From Phallus indusiatus (lineage: Eukaryota; Basidiomycota; Agaricomycetes; Phallales; Phallaceae), in contig JAQFWX010000007.1 of NCBI GenBank assembly GCA_027605045.1, positions 682,001 through 746,000 on the forward strand: 64,000 nt of DNA, read 5' to 3'. The notes under the pieces are model-generated. The model searched no databases and was not told the origin of the DNA. It saw nothing but the letters and a program-made list of their open reading frames with translations. Positions 42,601-52,418 of the stretch are shown here, piece after piece (position 1 is the stretch's first letter; each line of letters starts with the position of its first letter). The position numbers were made by a program, and so were the translations under genes.

Positions 42601-43519
42601 GTCTCGTTTTACCCAAGAACTCTCCCGATTGCTCGGTATTCGGCTCGCACGCTCCACTGCGTATCACCCCCAAACCGATGGTCAGACAGAACGAGCGAAT
42701 GCTGAAGTCGAACAATATCTTCGTATCTTTACCTCTGAACGTCAGGACGATTGGGATCGACTACTGCCAATGGCCGAATTCGCATACAACAACCACGTTC
42801 ATTCGGCCACTCAAGCTACGCCTTTCGAGCTCGACACGGGTCACCATCCTCGAATGGGTTTCGAACCGCGCTCGTCAGAATCGAAAATCGAATCGGTTAA
42901 CGATTTCAAGGATAGGATGTCTCGTTCTTGGGAGGAAGCTCGCGCTGCTATTCTAAAGGCTAAAGACGACATGGCTAAGTACTATGATCGTAAACATTTG
43001 CCGGCTCCTGACTACAAATCTGGAGATAAGGTTTATCTAGATGCTAGCGATATTAATACCACTCGTCCATCTGCCAAGTTATCGCATCGTTTTTTGGGCC
43101 CTTTTCCCATCGCGACCAAAGTCGGGACCCGTTCATATCGACTCATTCTACCGAAATCGATGTCTCGAATTCATCCTGTATTCCACGTCAGTAAGTTAAA
43201 ACCAACGAGGCCGGACAGTATACCAGGTCGTCGCTCCAAACCTCCTCCACCCCCGGAGATCCGTGACGATGGCGAACACTACGTAGTTGAAGAAATATTG
43301 GATAGTCGCGTTTTTCGTCGACGATTGGAGTTCAAGGTTCGATGGGAGGGCTATGGTCCAGAGCATGACCAATGGGTCCCAGAGAAAGACGTTGCGGCAC
43401 ACGATCTCATACAAGATTTCTATCGATCTCATCCGAACGCGCCTCGAACGATTGGTGGTCTTATTTTCCTCCCGCGTCCTAATAGTCAAGTCCCAGGCGT
43501 CGGGTCGCCGCCTCGTTGA
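39662..43519 (+). CDS. pol polyprotein of outer gypsy element with chromodomain
   Basis: The frame is open for 1285 codons from 39662 (not an ATG; the frame extends back to about 39573 in overlap with gag, so it is probably reached by -1 frameshifting). Aspartic protease: DTG at residues 80-82. RT: SPMASPVFFIKKKDGSLRL and the box YIDDILIYT near residue 471. RNase H: VEADSSDFATGAV and DIRTDHKNLEYF. Integrase: HHCC ending CDTCMRTK, DDE in SVDFIVELP, ISDRGPQFSS and TDGQTERAN. GPY/F motif: HRFLGPFPIATKVG. The chromodomain at about 1203-1255 (HYVVEEILDSRVFRRRLEFK, WEGYGPEHDQWVP) is complete with its aromatic residues. No stop or frameshift inside, so pol appears functional; only gag is broken. Confidence 0.95.
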   Translation: MYIDDKCNETSDSNSIDSDASIPPSNPPIPAPRRLSIGKRKRIPHEYRLNATAGTQKLEIDVELQSTDTGDLIHSKAMLDTGASGMFLDQDFVEKNRLPKIRLPKPIPVFNVDGTPNQAGSITHVVDLVMRYQTHSERVMFAVTALGKYPVLLGLPWFKAHNPVIDYSTGEVELTRCNPECRSCRPPPVEKKGPKRFLRSVRAIPPVTLDETESTDPDMPDLVNVEDEFHPEEGDRLFAVSLNSEPLDSCRIRATETISQRLAQAHANNTRGTLKSGFREIVPEMFHDFEDVFAKESFDSLPPSKKWDHAIELLPDSDPKFCKVYPLSPNEQKELDAFLEENLRSGRIRPSKSPMASPVFFIKKKDGSLRLIQDYRALNAMTIKNRYPLPLIPELVNKLRGAKYFTKLDVRWGYNNVRIKEGDEWKAAFRTNRGLFEPLVMFFGLTNSPATFQTMMNEIFEDMITEGVVAVYIDDILIYTRTKEEHDRITRRVLERLREHKLYLKAEKCEFCRTKIEYLGLVISENTVEMDPAKVSGVRDWPVPKSVTEVQSFLGFANFYRRFIKDFSLIAVPLFGLTKKEAPFIWSDICQQAFDSLKSAMTSAPVLAIPDPSKPYRVEADSSDFATGAVLSQPSLEDNKWHPVAFFSKALSPVERNYEIHDKEMLAIIRALEEWRHFLEGATHLIDIRTDHKNLEYFMTARNLNRRQARWSVYLARFDFTLRHIPGKSMGKPDGLSRRADHGSGKFDNQGITLIRPEMFAINAMQTFRLRGEEDEFLGQIRKANREGKREDSVSKAIESLKAIGGRSVHTSEWAEDQDVIYYRGKIYVPEVDDLRREILQRHHDTKLAGHPGRFKTLELVSRTFWWPGISRYVQRYVEACDTCMRTKPSRHAPYGELQPTETPNRPWQFISVDFIVELPESNGYDAILSVVDSLSKRVHFVPTFTTVDASGLASLYLQHVWKLHGLPEKIISDRGPQFSSRFTQELSRLLGIRLARSTAYHPQTDGQTERANAEVEQYLRIFTSERQDDWDRLLPMAEFAYNNHVHSATQATPFELDTGHHPRMGFEPRSSESKIESVNDFKDRMSRSWEEARAAILKAKDDMAKYYDRKHLPAPDYKSGDKVYLDASDINTTRPSAKLSHRFLGPFPIATKVGTRSYRLILPKSMSRIHPVFHVSKLKPTRPDSIPGRRSKPPPPPEIRDDGEHYVVEEILDSRVFRRRLEFKVRWEGYGPEHDQWVPEKDVAAHDLIQDFYRSHPNAPRTIGGLIFLPRPNSQVPGVGSPPR

Positions 43520-43531
43520 AGGGGGGGGTGG
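43518..43531 (+). other. Polypurine tract of outer gypsy element
   Basis: 'gaaggggggggtgg' directly abuts the 3' LTR, as expected for the plus-strand primer. Confidence 0.8.
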
Positions 43532-43831
43532 TGTCACGGTACGCTAGCGCCTCGCTCGATTATTCGATCTTTTCGATTTCTTTCGGTTCCATTTCGCACT
43601 TCGATTTCCTTCATTTTCCATATCTTACCGTTTCCACTACTTTTGTCGTTTCTTCGATTTCTCGATTTCTTCGATTTACTCCGATTTCTGTTTCTATCTC
43701 CTCGGATCCCATGGGGATCAGTCGGGCGCCTCGTACTCTGTATTTATATGCGTTTTCCCTAGAGGGGGATACCTAAGCTTGTTCTCTTAGGTTTTCCCTC
43801 CTCTAGGTGTGTGCCCTGAGTCGCCCTAACA
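43532..43831 (+). repeat. 3' LTR of outer gypsy element
   Basis: It appears identical to the 5' LTR (28732-29031). It is followed by the target copy CATAT at 43832-43836 and then by the KDZ transposase sequence. Confidence 0.95.
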
Positions 43832-43836
43832 CATAT

Positions 43837-43950
43837 ATGCACACAGAGTGCGGCAGAAGTCATCAAGTGTTGGGTACATGGCAAAGAAGCAGTCGCTTAT
43901 CAATTTCTTATCAAGACAATCATATTCAATCAATCTAAAAATAGTATCAA
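43837..43950 (-). pseudogene. KDZ transposase, 5' fragment cut off by the gypsy insertion
   Basis: On the minus strand this encodes IDTIFRLIEYDCLDKKLI and MYPTLDDFCRTLCAY, in frame with MPLELSFQRALYALGT at 28731 once the insertion is removed. A possible splice acceptor (GCAAG) lies near 43950. Cut from the rest of the gene, it cannot give a transposase. Confidence 0.75.
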
Positions 43951-43992
43951 TTCGAACAAATGCTTGCGTGCAAGTGATCAACGCTTAAATAA

Positions 43993-45720
43993 TTATTCAT
44001 CTGAATCATCCAAGTGATCAGAATCCACTTCGATGTATGTGTGCTTCCTTTTTTTACTAATTTCTTTTTCTCCCCTCTTCGTTTTCTCTTTCTCTTTCTC
44101 TTTCTCTTTGCCTTTCTCTTTTCCCTTGTCCTTCACCCTCTTATCCTGCCCACTAGAGCTCAAAGAGGGATGAGAGCCACTCTTTTTCTCTTCCTCGATT
44201 TTCCTGTCAACAAATTTAGCAAAATGGCCCACAAGTTGTTTTCGAAGTTGAGGTATTATATTTCCATCAATGTTTCCATTTTCCCATAATTCAGGAAAGC
44301 GTTGGGCATTGTTCCAAAGTGTTTGGTTCCAGCTGAATGTAGAGCTGCGAATTCCCACAAGTGTCCCCAATTCTTGTGGTCCCAGCGTCGTACCGGCAAA
44401 TGGTGTGGCTGTAAAAATTAAAAAAAAAAGTAAAATATCAATAAAATAAATGTACTTACTGTGATCCATGACATATAAATTTCTGGAACCGGGTTTTCGC
44501 CATCCCATTTCTTCCATTTGTTCACGCGCATCCTGAAGCATCTTCCATCGTGCTAGAGCAAGTCCGGCACTCACTTCCTTGGCTGAAACCGACTTAATAG
44601 TAGGTATGCTAAATATTTCACGAATATATTCAATGACATCATCATCAACACTTGGCCTGGTCTGTGTAGTTGACGAGGCAGCCGGCAGGTCGAATTGCAC
44701 AGCATCATTGAAAGTGTCCATGTCTGCGTCCGCAACTGACAGTTGTTTAGGCAATGGAGAATCCTGATAATTAACATATAAATTAATTCTTCATTAAAAT
44801 AGTTAGTTACGCACAGTTTCAAGACTTATTTCCCAATGAAGAGTGATCCAAAATCGACGGCCGAATGGATCATTCTCTCTTTCATCCAGAGACTGCCAAG
44901 CAATTGTGGCAATATCTAATGGTTTATAATATTCATCGCTAATGATTTTCAAACCAACACCAAGTTGAAACATAGTGCCGGCATCAGAGCGGTATATGAT
45001 ACCATTGCGTGCTAGATTTGGTAGTTTAGAAGGTCAGAAGTATCATGTTAGTAAGGCCATTAACGAAGCAAAAAAATTCACACACCTTTCAATGTTTCAT
45101 GTGTATCAACAAGGATTCTAAGAGCTTCGCGTGTGTTAATTTCGAACATCGACTTCTGAAATCCCTGATGATAATAGACTGGGATAAGTGCTGAGTAGAC
45201 ATCCAGGATATCCTTAATTGTTCCAGGAGAAATTTCAAAAGAAACTACATAGATTAAGCAATCGTCATAGTATTCAATAGGCTACTCACCAGTTTTGACA
45301 ACTCCTTCACTCCGTTGTTTGACAGGAGTTTCCGTTAAAGGGTTAACAATTCCCCGGGAAGGTGTTTGAGGGGGGGCTGCAGCCTGGACACTGGTTCGTT
45401 GGACTGTAAAGGTCTCAGCACTGATTTGTGCCGATAAGGACATTCCTGGAGGTGCAGGGGGGATTCCTTGTTCTAGAATGGTCTTTAATGCACTGAGATT
45501 AAATTCAAAAATTAATTTGCAGTTGAATAATAAACTAGATGGAGAATATATGCGATGGCATTCCCACTTACCCTGTCGGTTCTTGATTCCTAGTTAGAAC
45601 TGCCTGTTCAAGGTCTTCTGCTGCCTTTTCTCGACTATCTTTCTTCTTTTTGGATGTGGTAGCAACACCTGCGGATGGCGCAGTTGATTGGGTTCGAGTA
45701 GAACGAAGGGGACGAGACAT
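43993..45720 (-). CDS. KDZ-element companion protein, unknown, several exons
   Basis: ATG 45720 (MSRPLRSTRTQSTAPSAGVA) opens a basic N-terminus (TTSKKKKDSREKAAEDLEQA). Further exons separated by short introns hold ALKTILEQGIPPAPPGMSLS (about 45440-45500), PGTIKDILDVYSALIPVYYH (about 45160-45230), RRFWITLHWEISLE (about 44830-44880), and a conserved-looking block (EYIREIFSIP, LALARWKMLQDAREQMEEMGW, SRNLYVMDH; 44460-44640). After an intron near 44410-44460 come TPFAGTTLGPQELGTLVGIR and FPELWENGNIDG. The tail is lysine/glutamate repeats encoded by a CTTTCT-type microsatellite (44085-44125), ending DDSDE at 43993. No enzymatic motif was recognised. Its place upstream of the KDZ transposase on the same strand suggests an element-encoded partner, possibly DNA-binding. 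Confidence 0.65.
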
Positions 45721-46314
45721 AATTGTGAGGGAAAACTTCACCGGAGTAGAGCAAGTTTGCGCCGACGCTTTCAAATAATGTCTCACTGCAATATATTGTA
45801 CACCACTGGACTTCACTGTTCAACGTTGGACTTCGTTGGCTTTTTCTTTAAATCCGAACGACCCGAGGACCCAACCAAAAATAAGATTTCGTTTATTATT
45901 ATTTTACATGAGTAATTATTATTTTCCGGCGTTTGCCAAAAATGGCCATCACTGTCCATCACTGGACACTGGGTACACCAGCAGATGTTAACGTACTCAC
46001 TGATTCTGAAGAAACAAATATTTTTTAAAAAGAGCGCGTCAAGAGTAGGAAAATTGTTATCTCAGGAATACTAGTAGATTCTCGGTCTTTCGAGCTTTCA
46101 AGTCGCTAGACACGTCACATGACAAAAGTCACACTTTAATGCTGGTGATTGAGAAGACACATGAAGCGCTAAATTTACGTAAAATATATAGAGTATATAG
46201 ACGCCGCCCCAAGGTTGGCAATACGACCCTTGCCCACCTCGTTGAGGACCCTAAGGTGAATTTGAAAAACTAGTAAGTAGGAAAGTTCAAAGTCCTATTG
46301 CTATTCGCCGATGA
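45721..46314. other. Right flank of the KDZ element
   Basis: Promoter side of the companion gene. A cluster of direct and inverted CACTG-type motifs ('catcactgtccatcactgg', 45947-45965) may mark the transposon end. The remaining sequence up to the GMC oxidoreductase stop at 46315 shows nothing recognisable. Confidence 0.4.
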
Positions 46315-48412
46315 TCACGTATTTTTGATAAAATCGGCACATCGCTCAGCAACCATAATAGCAGGAGCCATCGTGTGTGCCGCAATAATCTCGGGAAAGA
46401 CACTAGTATCAGCCACTCTTAAACCTTGTACGCCCCAAACACGCAATTCGTCGTCCACCACTCCGCCTTCTTCAAACGAGCCCATACGACAGGTACAAGA
46501 ATAATGATAAGTCGTCCTTCCCTGTTTGCGAATATATTGACTAATATCTTCGTCGCTTTCAGAGTTGGGAACAAGAAGCTCCGCAAAAGAATAGCCCTGT
46601 TTTCGTATCTGTTCAGCGAGCCGTTTAGCGAGTTTAACGCCTTTACCAAGGACGCGTAGGTCCTCCGGCGCGGAAAAGAAGTTGAGGTTGACTTTGGGTC
46701 GTTCGTACGGGTCTGCACTCGCCAAACGCACCGATCCGATTGATTTGGGGCGAAGGAGGCAGACCATGAATGTGAAGGCTCCTTTACCGTTTGGTGGTTC
46801 GAGATTGTCGACACCACTCACGGGGATGGCTTTGAGTTCTACATCCGGGACGTTTTCAGGTTTGGAAATATCTAAATCGGTCGGTCCGTGGGGAATTACT
46901 TCGCCATTTGAAGACAAGAGCCGTGTGGGGAGGAAGAAGGCTATATGAACGAATGGAGAGCTGAAGAGACTGGGTTTTGAGACGAGGTATTTGACCAGTT
47001 CGACGATGGCAACCAGTGGCTTTTTGGTTAACACGTGTAGCGAATCGCGCAAAGGGATGGTCCACACGACTGGAAGATCGATGTGGTCTTTCTGCCGAAC
47101 AGAATATTGGAAAAGAGGACAGGGAGGAGGAAACATTTAATCCGGACGTACAAGTTTAGAGCCAACGCCGGGACTATCGACGATAACGTTAATTCCGTGT
47201 TGCTTTAAATGCTCTTGAGGGCCGATTCCGCTATGAAACGATTTTTAATCATTGAGTGTCGGTGAATAGACTGTTCGATGGTGATCCGTACCTGAGCATA
47301 AGAACCTGAGGGCTTGCGAGTGCACCGCAGCAAAGGACAACCTCCCTAGTTGCCTTGGCAAAATAAAGCTGAGATTGGTTACTCTTTTCATTGATACCGC
47401 GCATTTCTACTCCTTCTGTTTTAGTCCTGCCATTATCTTGCCCAAATACAACTCGAGTGACTAATGTATTGGTGCAAATTTTGAGGTTCCGACGGGTGTG
47501 AGCAACTGAGTAAGGAAGGTAGGAGGCAAATGAAGAAGCACGTTGCATGTTTCTATTCACAGCGATGTCGAGGTCTGCAAGACTCACGGAAGAAACGGTG
47601 GGAGAATTAATATCCGGCGTAAATGGAATATTCAGAGCAGATGCAGCATTTTTTACACTAGACAGGTTCTTTTGTTAGTTCCAGACAAATATTGGGCATG
47701 CGATTGAAATAATTACTGATGAAGCGCATGAGACTCATAGCGTGGAAAGGTTTGGTTCTCCCAGGGACCTATCGTCAACGCTGAGGGCGAGAAACTGAAA
47801 GTTGATGACCTTTTAACTGACCGTCTTTACCGCGAAACTCTTCTCCTCGATTCAACGAGTTCTCCGACCTGGAGAAGAATGTTTTCAACTGGTCAAAACC
47901 CCATCCGCGTCGACCCATCTGCTGCTCCCAAGCATTATATTCTCCCGGGAAACCTCGAGTGTATATCATTGCATTCACTCTCGAGCCACCACCGAGTGCC
48001 TCGGGATAAATCAAGTCTACAGTCCTATTGGCCGCAGAAGAAATGGGAAGAGATTTGGATTTTTTTGCAATTGTGTCTTTGGTAAATGCATCACCGCTAA
48101 TAAGGGGAACACGATTTGCCCAGGTGTCGTAAACACCTCCGCGCTCAATGAGCAGGACTCGGAAATTTGGATTTTCGCTTAGGCGAGCTGCGACAACACA
48201 ACCAGCAGTTCCACCTAGATCGAAGTTGGGTTAAAACCGGGGCTCTGTGTTTTTATATCATGAACTGGCGCGGAGATATACCTACCTCCTACGACGATAT
48301 AATCATACGTATGCTGTGACAGCTGGTTCACAACATCGTCTTTGAAAGGGAACTCAACACCGACGTCTCTTGGGAAAAGCTCTGGATAAGTATCACTAGA
48401 AAAAGGCCACAT
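46315..48412 (-). CDS. GMC-family FAD oxidoreductase
   Basis: The start is at ATG 48412 (MWPFSSDTYPELFPRDVGVE). The FAD-binding motif YDYIVVGG-GTAGCVVAARL is split by an intron (48220-48287 approximately), followed by LSENPNF and LLIERGG. Then come LGGGSRVNAMIYTRG (47975-48014), PWENQTFPRYESHA, RREVVLC-type ATREVVLCCGALASPQVL (47300-47350), a dinucleotide-domain end (GPQEHL, GVGSKL) and, after an intron near 47095-47155, KDHIDLPVVW. The C-terminal GMC domain has the catalytic His in TTYHYSCTCRMGS, VVDDELRVWGVQGLRVADTS and AAHTMAPAIMVAERCADFI. Enzymes of this family oxidise alcohols (aryl alcohol, glucose, choline, methanol); the substrate cannot be told from sequence. No clear signal peptide is seen, so it may be intracellular. 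A P450 gene follows upstream on the same strand. Confidence 0.88.
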
Positions 48413-49280
48413 ACAGTAAGTAGATACAACGCAGTTTCGATGGGAAGAGCAAAAGCCGCCGCCTTAAGTAATTATTCATGAAATAAGTGGAACGGCTGCG
48501 CGCCCAACAAAGCCCACGCCTCATGCACACAGTCATCTAATATAAGAACATGAGAAGTTGATGAAAAGAGAAAGGGGTATTCTAGGATGTTCTCAATTGA
48601 TGAAACCATAAAGAAGTTAAAGAGCGGCTGGGGGTGGCATGTGGCATTAGTATCTTTATACCTCAGTTGAGATTTTGTGACACTGATGATCAGCCGAACT
48701 CCGAAGTGCTCCCAGATCGCAGGGAGTCTTCTCTTCCTCTAGTGGTGGCAAGGGTCTATGTGACACGGGAGCAAAATAGTTCCTCAAAGAGTTGTTTTTT
48801 TGAAAAAAAAAAGCCTGCACGTCTCCCTGGCTTTTGGACTTGAATTTCCAAATTAAAGGTTGTATTTTTCTGAACAAACATTTTCACACCCGGCTTACTT
48901 TGATTGGGAATCAAGGAAAGAACGCCCATGTCTGAAAACAATTCTAAATAATGTGAATTAATATGAGGGACAGTGTCACAGTGAGACTCAGGCTCTCAAT
49001 AATGTATTGATCACGCTTCGCTCATGGTGCATGACTGGTGACGAGTTATTAACTAGTGACTAGTGACTAGTGACTGGCAACGACGTGCTTCGAAAAAATT
49101 GAAAAGCACAATCAGTTAGAGAATGTTTACAGTTCATTCACGAAAATTTTAATCGCATATGTAACTAACAATAGAAAATTTCTTTAAATCGATAACATTC
49201 ATATCGGACGATAATTTGTGCGATATCTTGATTTCTACAGCAAGGCTAAATGGTAATTAGAGGGCAGGGATACCATCGCC
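48413..49280. promoter_or_regulatory. Intergenic; promoter of GMC gene and 3' end of P450
   Basis: About 870 bp between two minus-strand genes. A short tandem 'actagtgactagtgactagtgactgg' type run lies near 49050-49076. No gene was recognised; a weak frame at 48656-48877 (-) has no domain. Confidence 0.35.
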
Positions 49281-51381
49281 TCACTCTTTCCGTGAAATCT
49301 GAGATCTCGGCTCAAATACGAAATCAAGATTCTTTTCTGGAGCTGACATGACAAACTGCCACTCAATTTTCGGCGTACGACCGTCGCAAATGGAGAGCTT
49401 GTAGTTTAAGACTGCATACGCTGCAATTGCTTTGATCTGGCAAACAGCAAAATACCGACCGGGACTAATATAACAGTGTTTTTAAGAATACATATCATAT
49501 CTAGCCGGTAAATATCTACTTACCAAGCATGTCGACCATGACCCCAAGCCATAAACTCTCTAGTGGAGGTAGTACAGCTATCGGTCGGCCGTCTATCCCG
49601 GTCTTTATCTTTAGCAAATCTGAACGGCTTGAATTCTGGGCCAAAATGCTCTAGAGAGACTTCGCGGGAAGCAGCGCATAACAAAGTGCCAGGTGGGACA
49701 GATACTCCGTCTGAGAAGACAAAGGGTTTATTCATGACGACACGCCCAATGGTAGCTTGTGATTGAAAATTTAGTTTACTTCCAGAGAAATAGTCAAGGA
49801 CGCACTCGAGGAGAAATGATGGTATCTCATCACTTCTTTAATTAGGGAATCGAGTTTATCCATATGAGCCAGAGCTTCGTACGTAAAACCCATGCGCTCC
49901 ACCGTGTCTTGTATTTCGGCATATATTTCTTGTTGCCAGTTTTGCCGGGAGGCAACGTGATTTAAAACAAGAGTAAGAATCTATTAAACCAATTAAATTC
50001 GAACTTCGTTTAGAATCTGATGAAACCTTACCGTAGAAGTTGATGATACCGCTGCAAAGTTCAGGTGAATTATACGCCTCGTGAGAGCTATACACGATCT
50101 TTCCTTTCCTTCTATTGAGATGAGCGCTGATAATATATCAGAAACCTATGATCTGGTGTTAATTGCGCATGTGTGCCATACTAAATAAAGGACATACCGG
50201 CTCCTCATCACGATTTCGATCATCTGTCAGCGGTATAACTTTCTCACGACGAGATTTAATGGTCGGCGCTGTGATAAGTGATATGAAATAGAGTAACCAT
50301 CTCGGAGATATGAAAAATGCAAGAAATCTGGCGTAGAGATTTATTCAATATCTCTCTCGAAAAGAGGTTTAAAGGGCAGGCTTACTTACCCTCGTATGCG
50401 TTTTGGCGTGCCACTCAATATAAAACCGATGATTGTCAAGCTGAACGTGTACTTTGCTACAAGGAAAAGATATAGTTTATTACGGCCTACATGGGCAGGT
50501 TCCAAGTGGGCGTGAGCTCAAACTCTTTATAATCACAATTTACATACAGAGTAGTTTCCCCACAAAAATTCGGTTGCTTGCCCGATTGACGCATTCCTCA
50601 GAGAAAGTTCCCACTTTCAAGGTCACAGCTGAAATATTCTAGTCAGTGATTGTCTAAGGAGATACGTGAAAGATATTATACAGGATCCCTGAGTGTCTTG
50701 GTTTTGCCTCAGTAATTGTTCGAAAGAGTACTGGATTTCATCAAGAATATCCGGAAAAACCTCATCGAGCCGTTTGGTCAACCATGTATGTAGAAATGAT
50801 AAATGATAAGGATCTCCCAAAATTACAGGACTGAGAGTATAAGTAAACTGTAATATCTTGAAATTTTTTTTGAGCTACTAACAATGTCATGATTTGAAAT
50901 CTTACCTCGTCAATTGCTTCGAACGATGAGATTTGATCGGGGTGGGCACGGTACATGTCACGTATTTTGTTAGGACAGCTGACAACAACTATCCATCTAC
51001 TTGGACCGGGAAGTTTGAAAAGACCCTTATTGAATTTCGTCTATAAATTTTTATGACTGCGCCCATATTTTCGACTGAGATGGAATCTACTTGATAATAT
51101 CCCTGACGGAGGTAATCTTGGGTTTTGAAAATAAATTTGAAAACCGCAATGATAGAGTAATCGGTATATGGTGTTGGTATACTTGCCTATATGCATCTCT
51201 GAGAGGAGAGCTCCAAGTTGTATTTGGTTCCAATGATACTTACCAGTTCTGAGTCCGGAGTGTGTCTTCGTTTGATGTTGTGTTCCAGAATCACAAGTAA
51301 AGCCAGCCCAAACAGAGAGAAGAGGAAAGACCAGTAAGTGTATCTCATTTGCGAAGAGATGGTAAAGTCAACACCCAGCAT
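49281..51381 (-). CDS. Cytochrome P450 monooxygenase, many exons
   Basis: ATG 51381 (MLGVDFTISSQ) precedes a single N-terminal membrane anchor (YWSFLFSLFGLALLVILEHN) and basic stop-transfer residues. Followable exons: RQGYYQ spliced to TKFNKGLFKLPGPSRWIVVV, then PNKIRDMYRAHPDQISSFEA (50940-51020), a helical part (SFLHTWLTKRLDEVFPDILD, 50680-50820), and VERMGFTYEALAHMDKLDS leading to the K-helix ExxR (IKEVMRYHHFSS, about 49840-49870). After an intron come ATIGRV-type residues, MNKPFVFSDGVSVPPGT, the PERF-like FGPEFKPFRF and the heme motif FMAWGHGRHACPGRYFAV. The heme-ligand Cys codon is split by an intron (49465-49523). The stop is at 49281-49283. It would act as an ER-anchored heme-thiolate monooxygenase needing a CPR partner; the substrate is unknown. 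The neighbouring GMC oxidoreductase on the same strand suggests, without proving, a shared oxidative pathway. Confidence 0.88.
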
Positions 51382-52418
51382 GGCGTTTTACAGAATAGAG
51401 ATAAAAAAAATTGTATTTTATGAAAAAGGTCTTGCTAAATATAAGTAGCTATACTGAACAAATGGCTTGGTCAGCTACTAGCAAGAAGAAGACCGGCGAA
51501 TTTGGGCTGTTCACCGGAAGACCCGGTGTATTTGTTGTCACATTCTATCTACTCCACCCGTCTCAACTCAGTTACAGTTATTCCGAGCTTGTGGCGCGTG
51601 ATGCCTTTACGTGTGGGTTGTGATATTGGAAATTGACAATGAACGGTGCCTGTTGTTTCAAAAAGGTACGTTTAATTGTCTGTTACTCGTTAGTGGTCCA
51701 TGTTGAATACAAAGACCGACATATACCACAGCCCACAGTTGTATTTTACCCACATAAGTCCAGGGTGCTAAACGGAAAGTTCACTATGTCACGTCATCAT
51801 CTTTTGTACATATATTCACTTGACCGACTTCGCGAAGTTCACACTTTCCTCCAACCCATCTCATCTCATTTGAAGAAGCTGATGGCACGGAGAATTATTC
51901 CCCCATCCTGAAAATGGCTATTATTGGGCTTAACGTTTCATTCAGCCTGACAAGAACTGGTGATTTAATTTCCCTTGCATCCAGCAAGGGCTCACCGTCC
52001 AGTTTACATAATTTGCTTCCATCTGCATGTTATCTGTGCGTATTTGTATGTGCTGGTGACCATTATAGTTGACCAGCTCGCTCTATTCTTTTTTATGGAG
52101 TTATAGTCATTAACGTGTTTGGACAGAGTCCAACATAGCTCTATTAGTACAGAGCGGAAACCCAGATCACAGATCACTGATGAGGGAATCTGCAGCCCAG
52201 GCCCCTTTAGTGTTCAAATGATTATTTCTCACTGCCACATGGATACTTTCTTCTTGAGCTTACATCATCGGCGTGTTGCGCATTCGGACCCACGTCAATA
52301 TTTTTTCTCCTACACCAAAAAAGTTAGTTTGCTAGGGCAGTGCATTGATACTAGTGTTTTGATTTAAACGGTTCGATCCATAAGTCAGGTATTCTAGCCC
52401 TGAAACATATCGTACACC
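51382..52418. promoter_or_regulatory. Divergent promoter region between P450 and seven-helix gene
   Basis: The two genes are transcribed away from each other from this 1-kb gap. It contains a small hairpin 'cccttgcat...agcaaggg' at about 51973-51992, which recurs at 57010-57030. Short plus-strand frames (51411-51623, 51633-51911, 52119-52367) show no domain. Confidence 0.4.

Larger units (their letters stand above)
28732..43831 (+). mobile_element. Ty3/gypsy chromovirus (outer element), nested in the KDZ transposon
   Basis: Two 300-bp LTRs (28732-29031 and 43532-43831, TGTCACGG...CCTAACA) appear identical. A 5-bp target duplication CATAT flanks them (28727-28731 and 43832-43836). Without the nested element and its duplicated target the element is about 5.9 kb. 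The order gag, protease, RT, RNase H, integrase, chromodomain fits the chromovirus branch. The PBS is at 29034-29044 and the polypurine tract at 43518-43531. The gag is interrupted at 29937 by a second element and carries one extra frame break at 29410-29413. Identical LTRs argue for a recent insertion. Confidence 0.96.
26570..45720 (-). mobile_element. KDZ-type DNA transposon split by a nested gypsy element
   Basis: Two minus-strand genes, a companion ORF (43993-45720) and the KDZ-type transposase (start region 43837-43950, continuing at 26570-28731), form one element interrupted by the LTR retrotransposon at 28732-43831. Joining 28731 to 43837 with one CATAT copy restores the transposase frame (codons ...TLCAYMPLEL...). 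The outer ends are not resolved; the tandem array at 25200-26530 and the flanks to about 24.4 and 46.0 kb probably belong to it. KDZ elements (Kyakuja-Dileera-Zisupton) are abundant in agaricomycetes. Confidence 0.8.
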
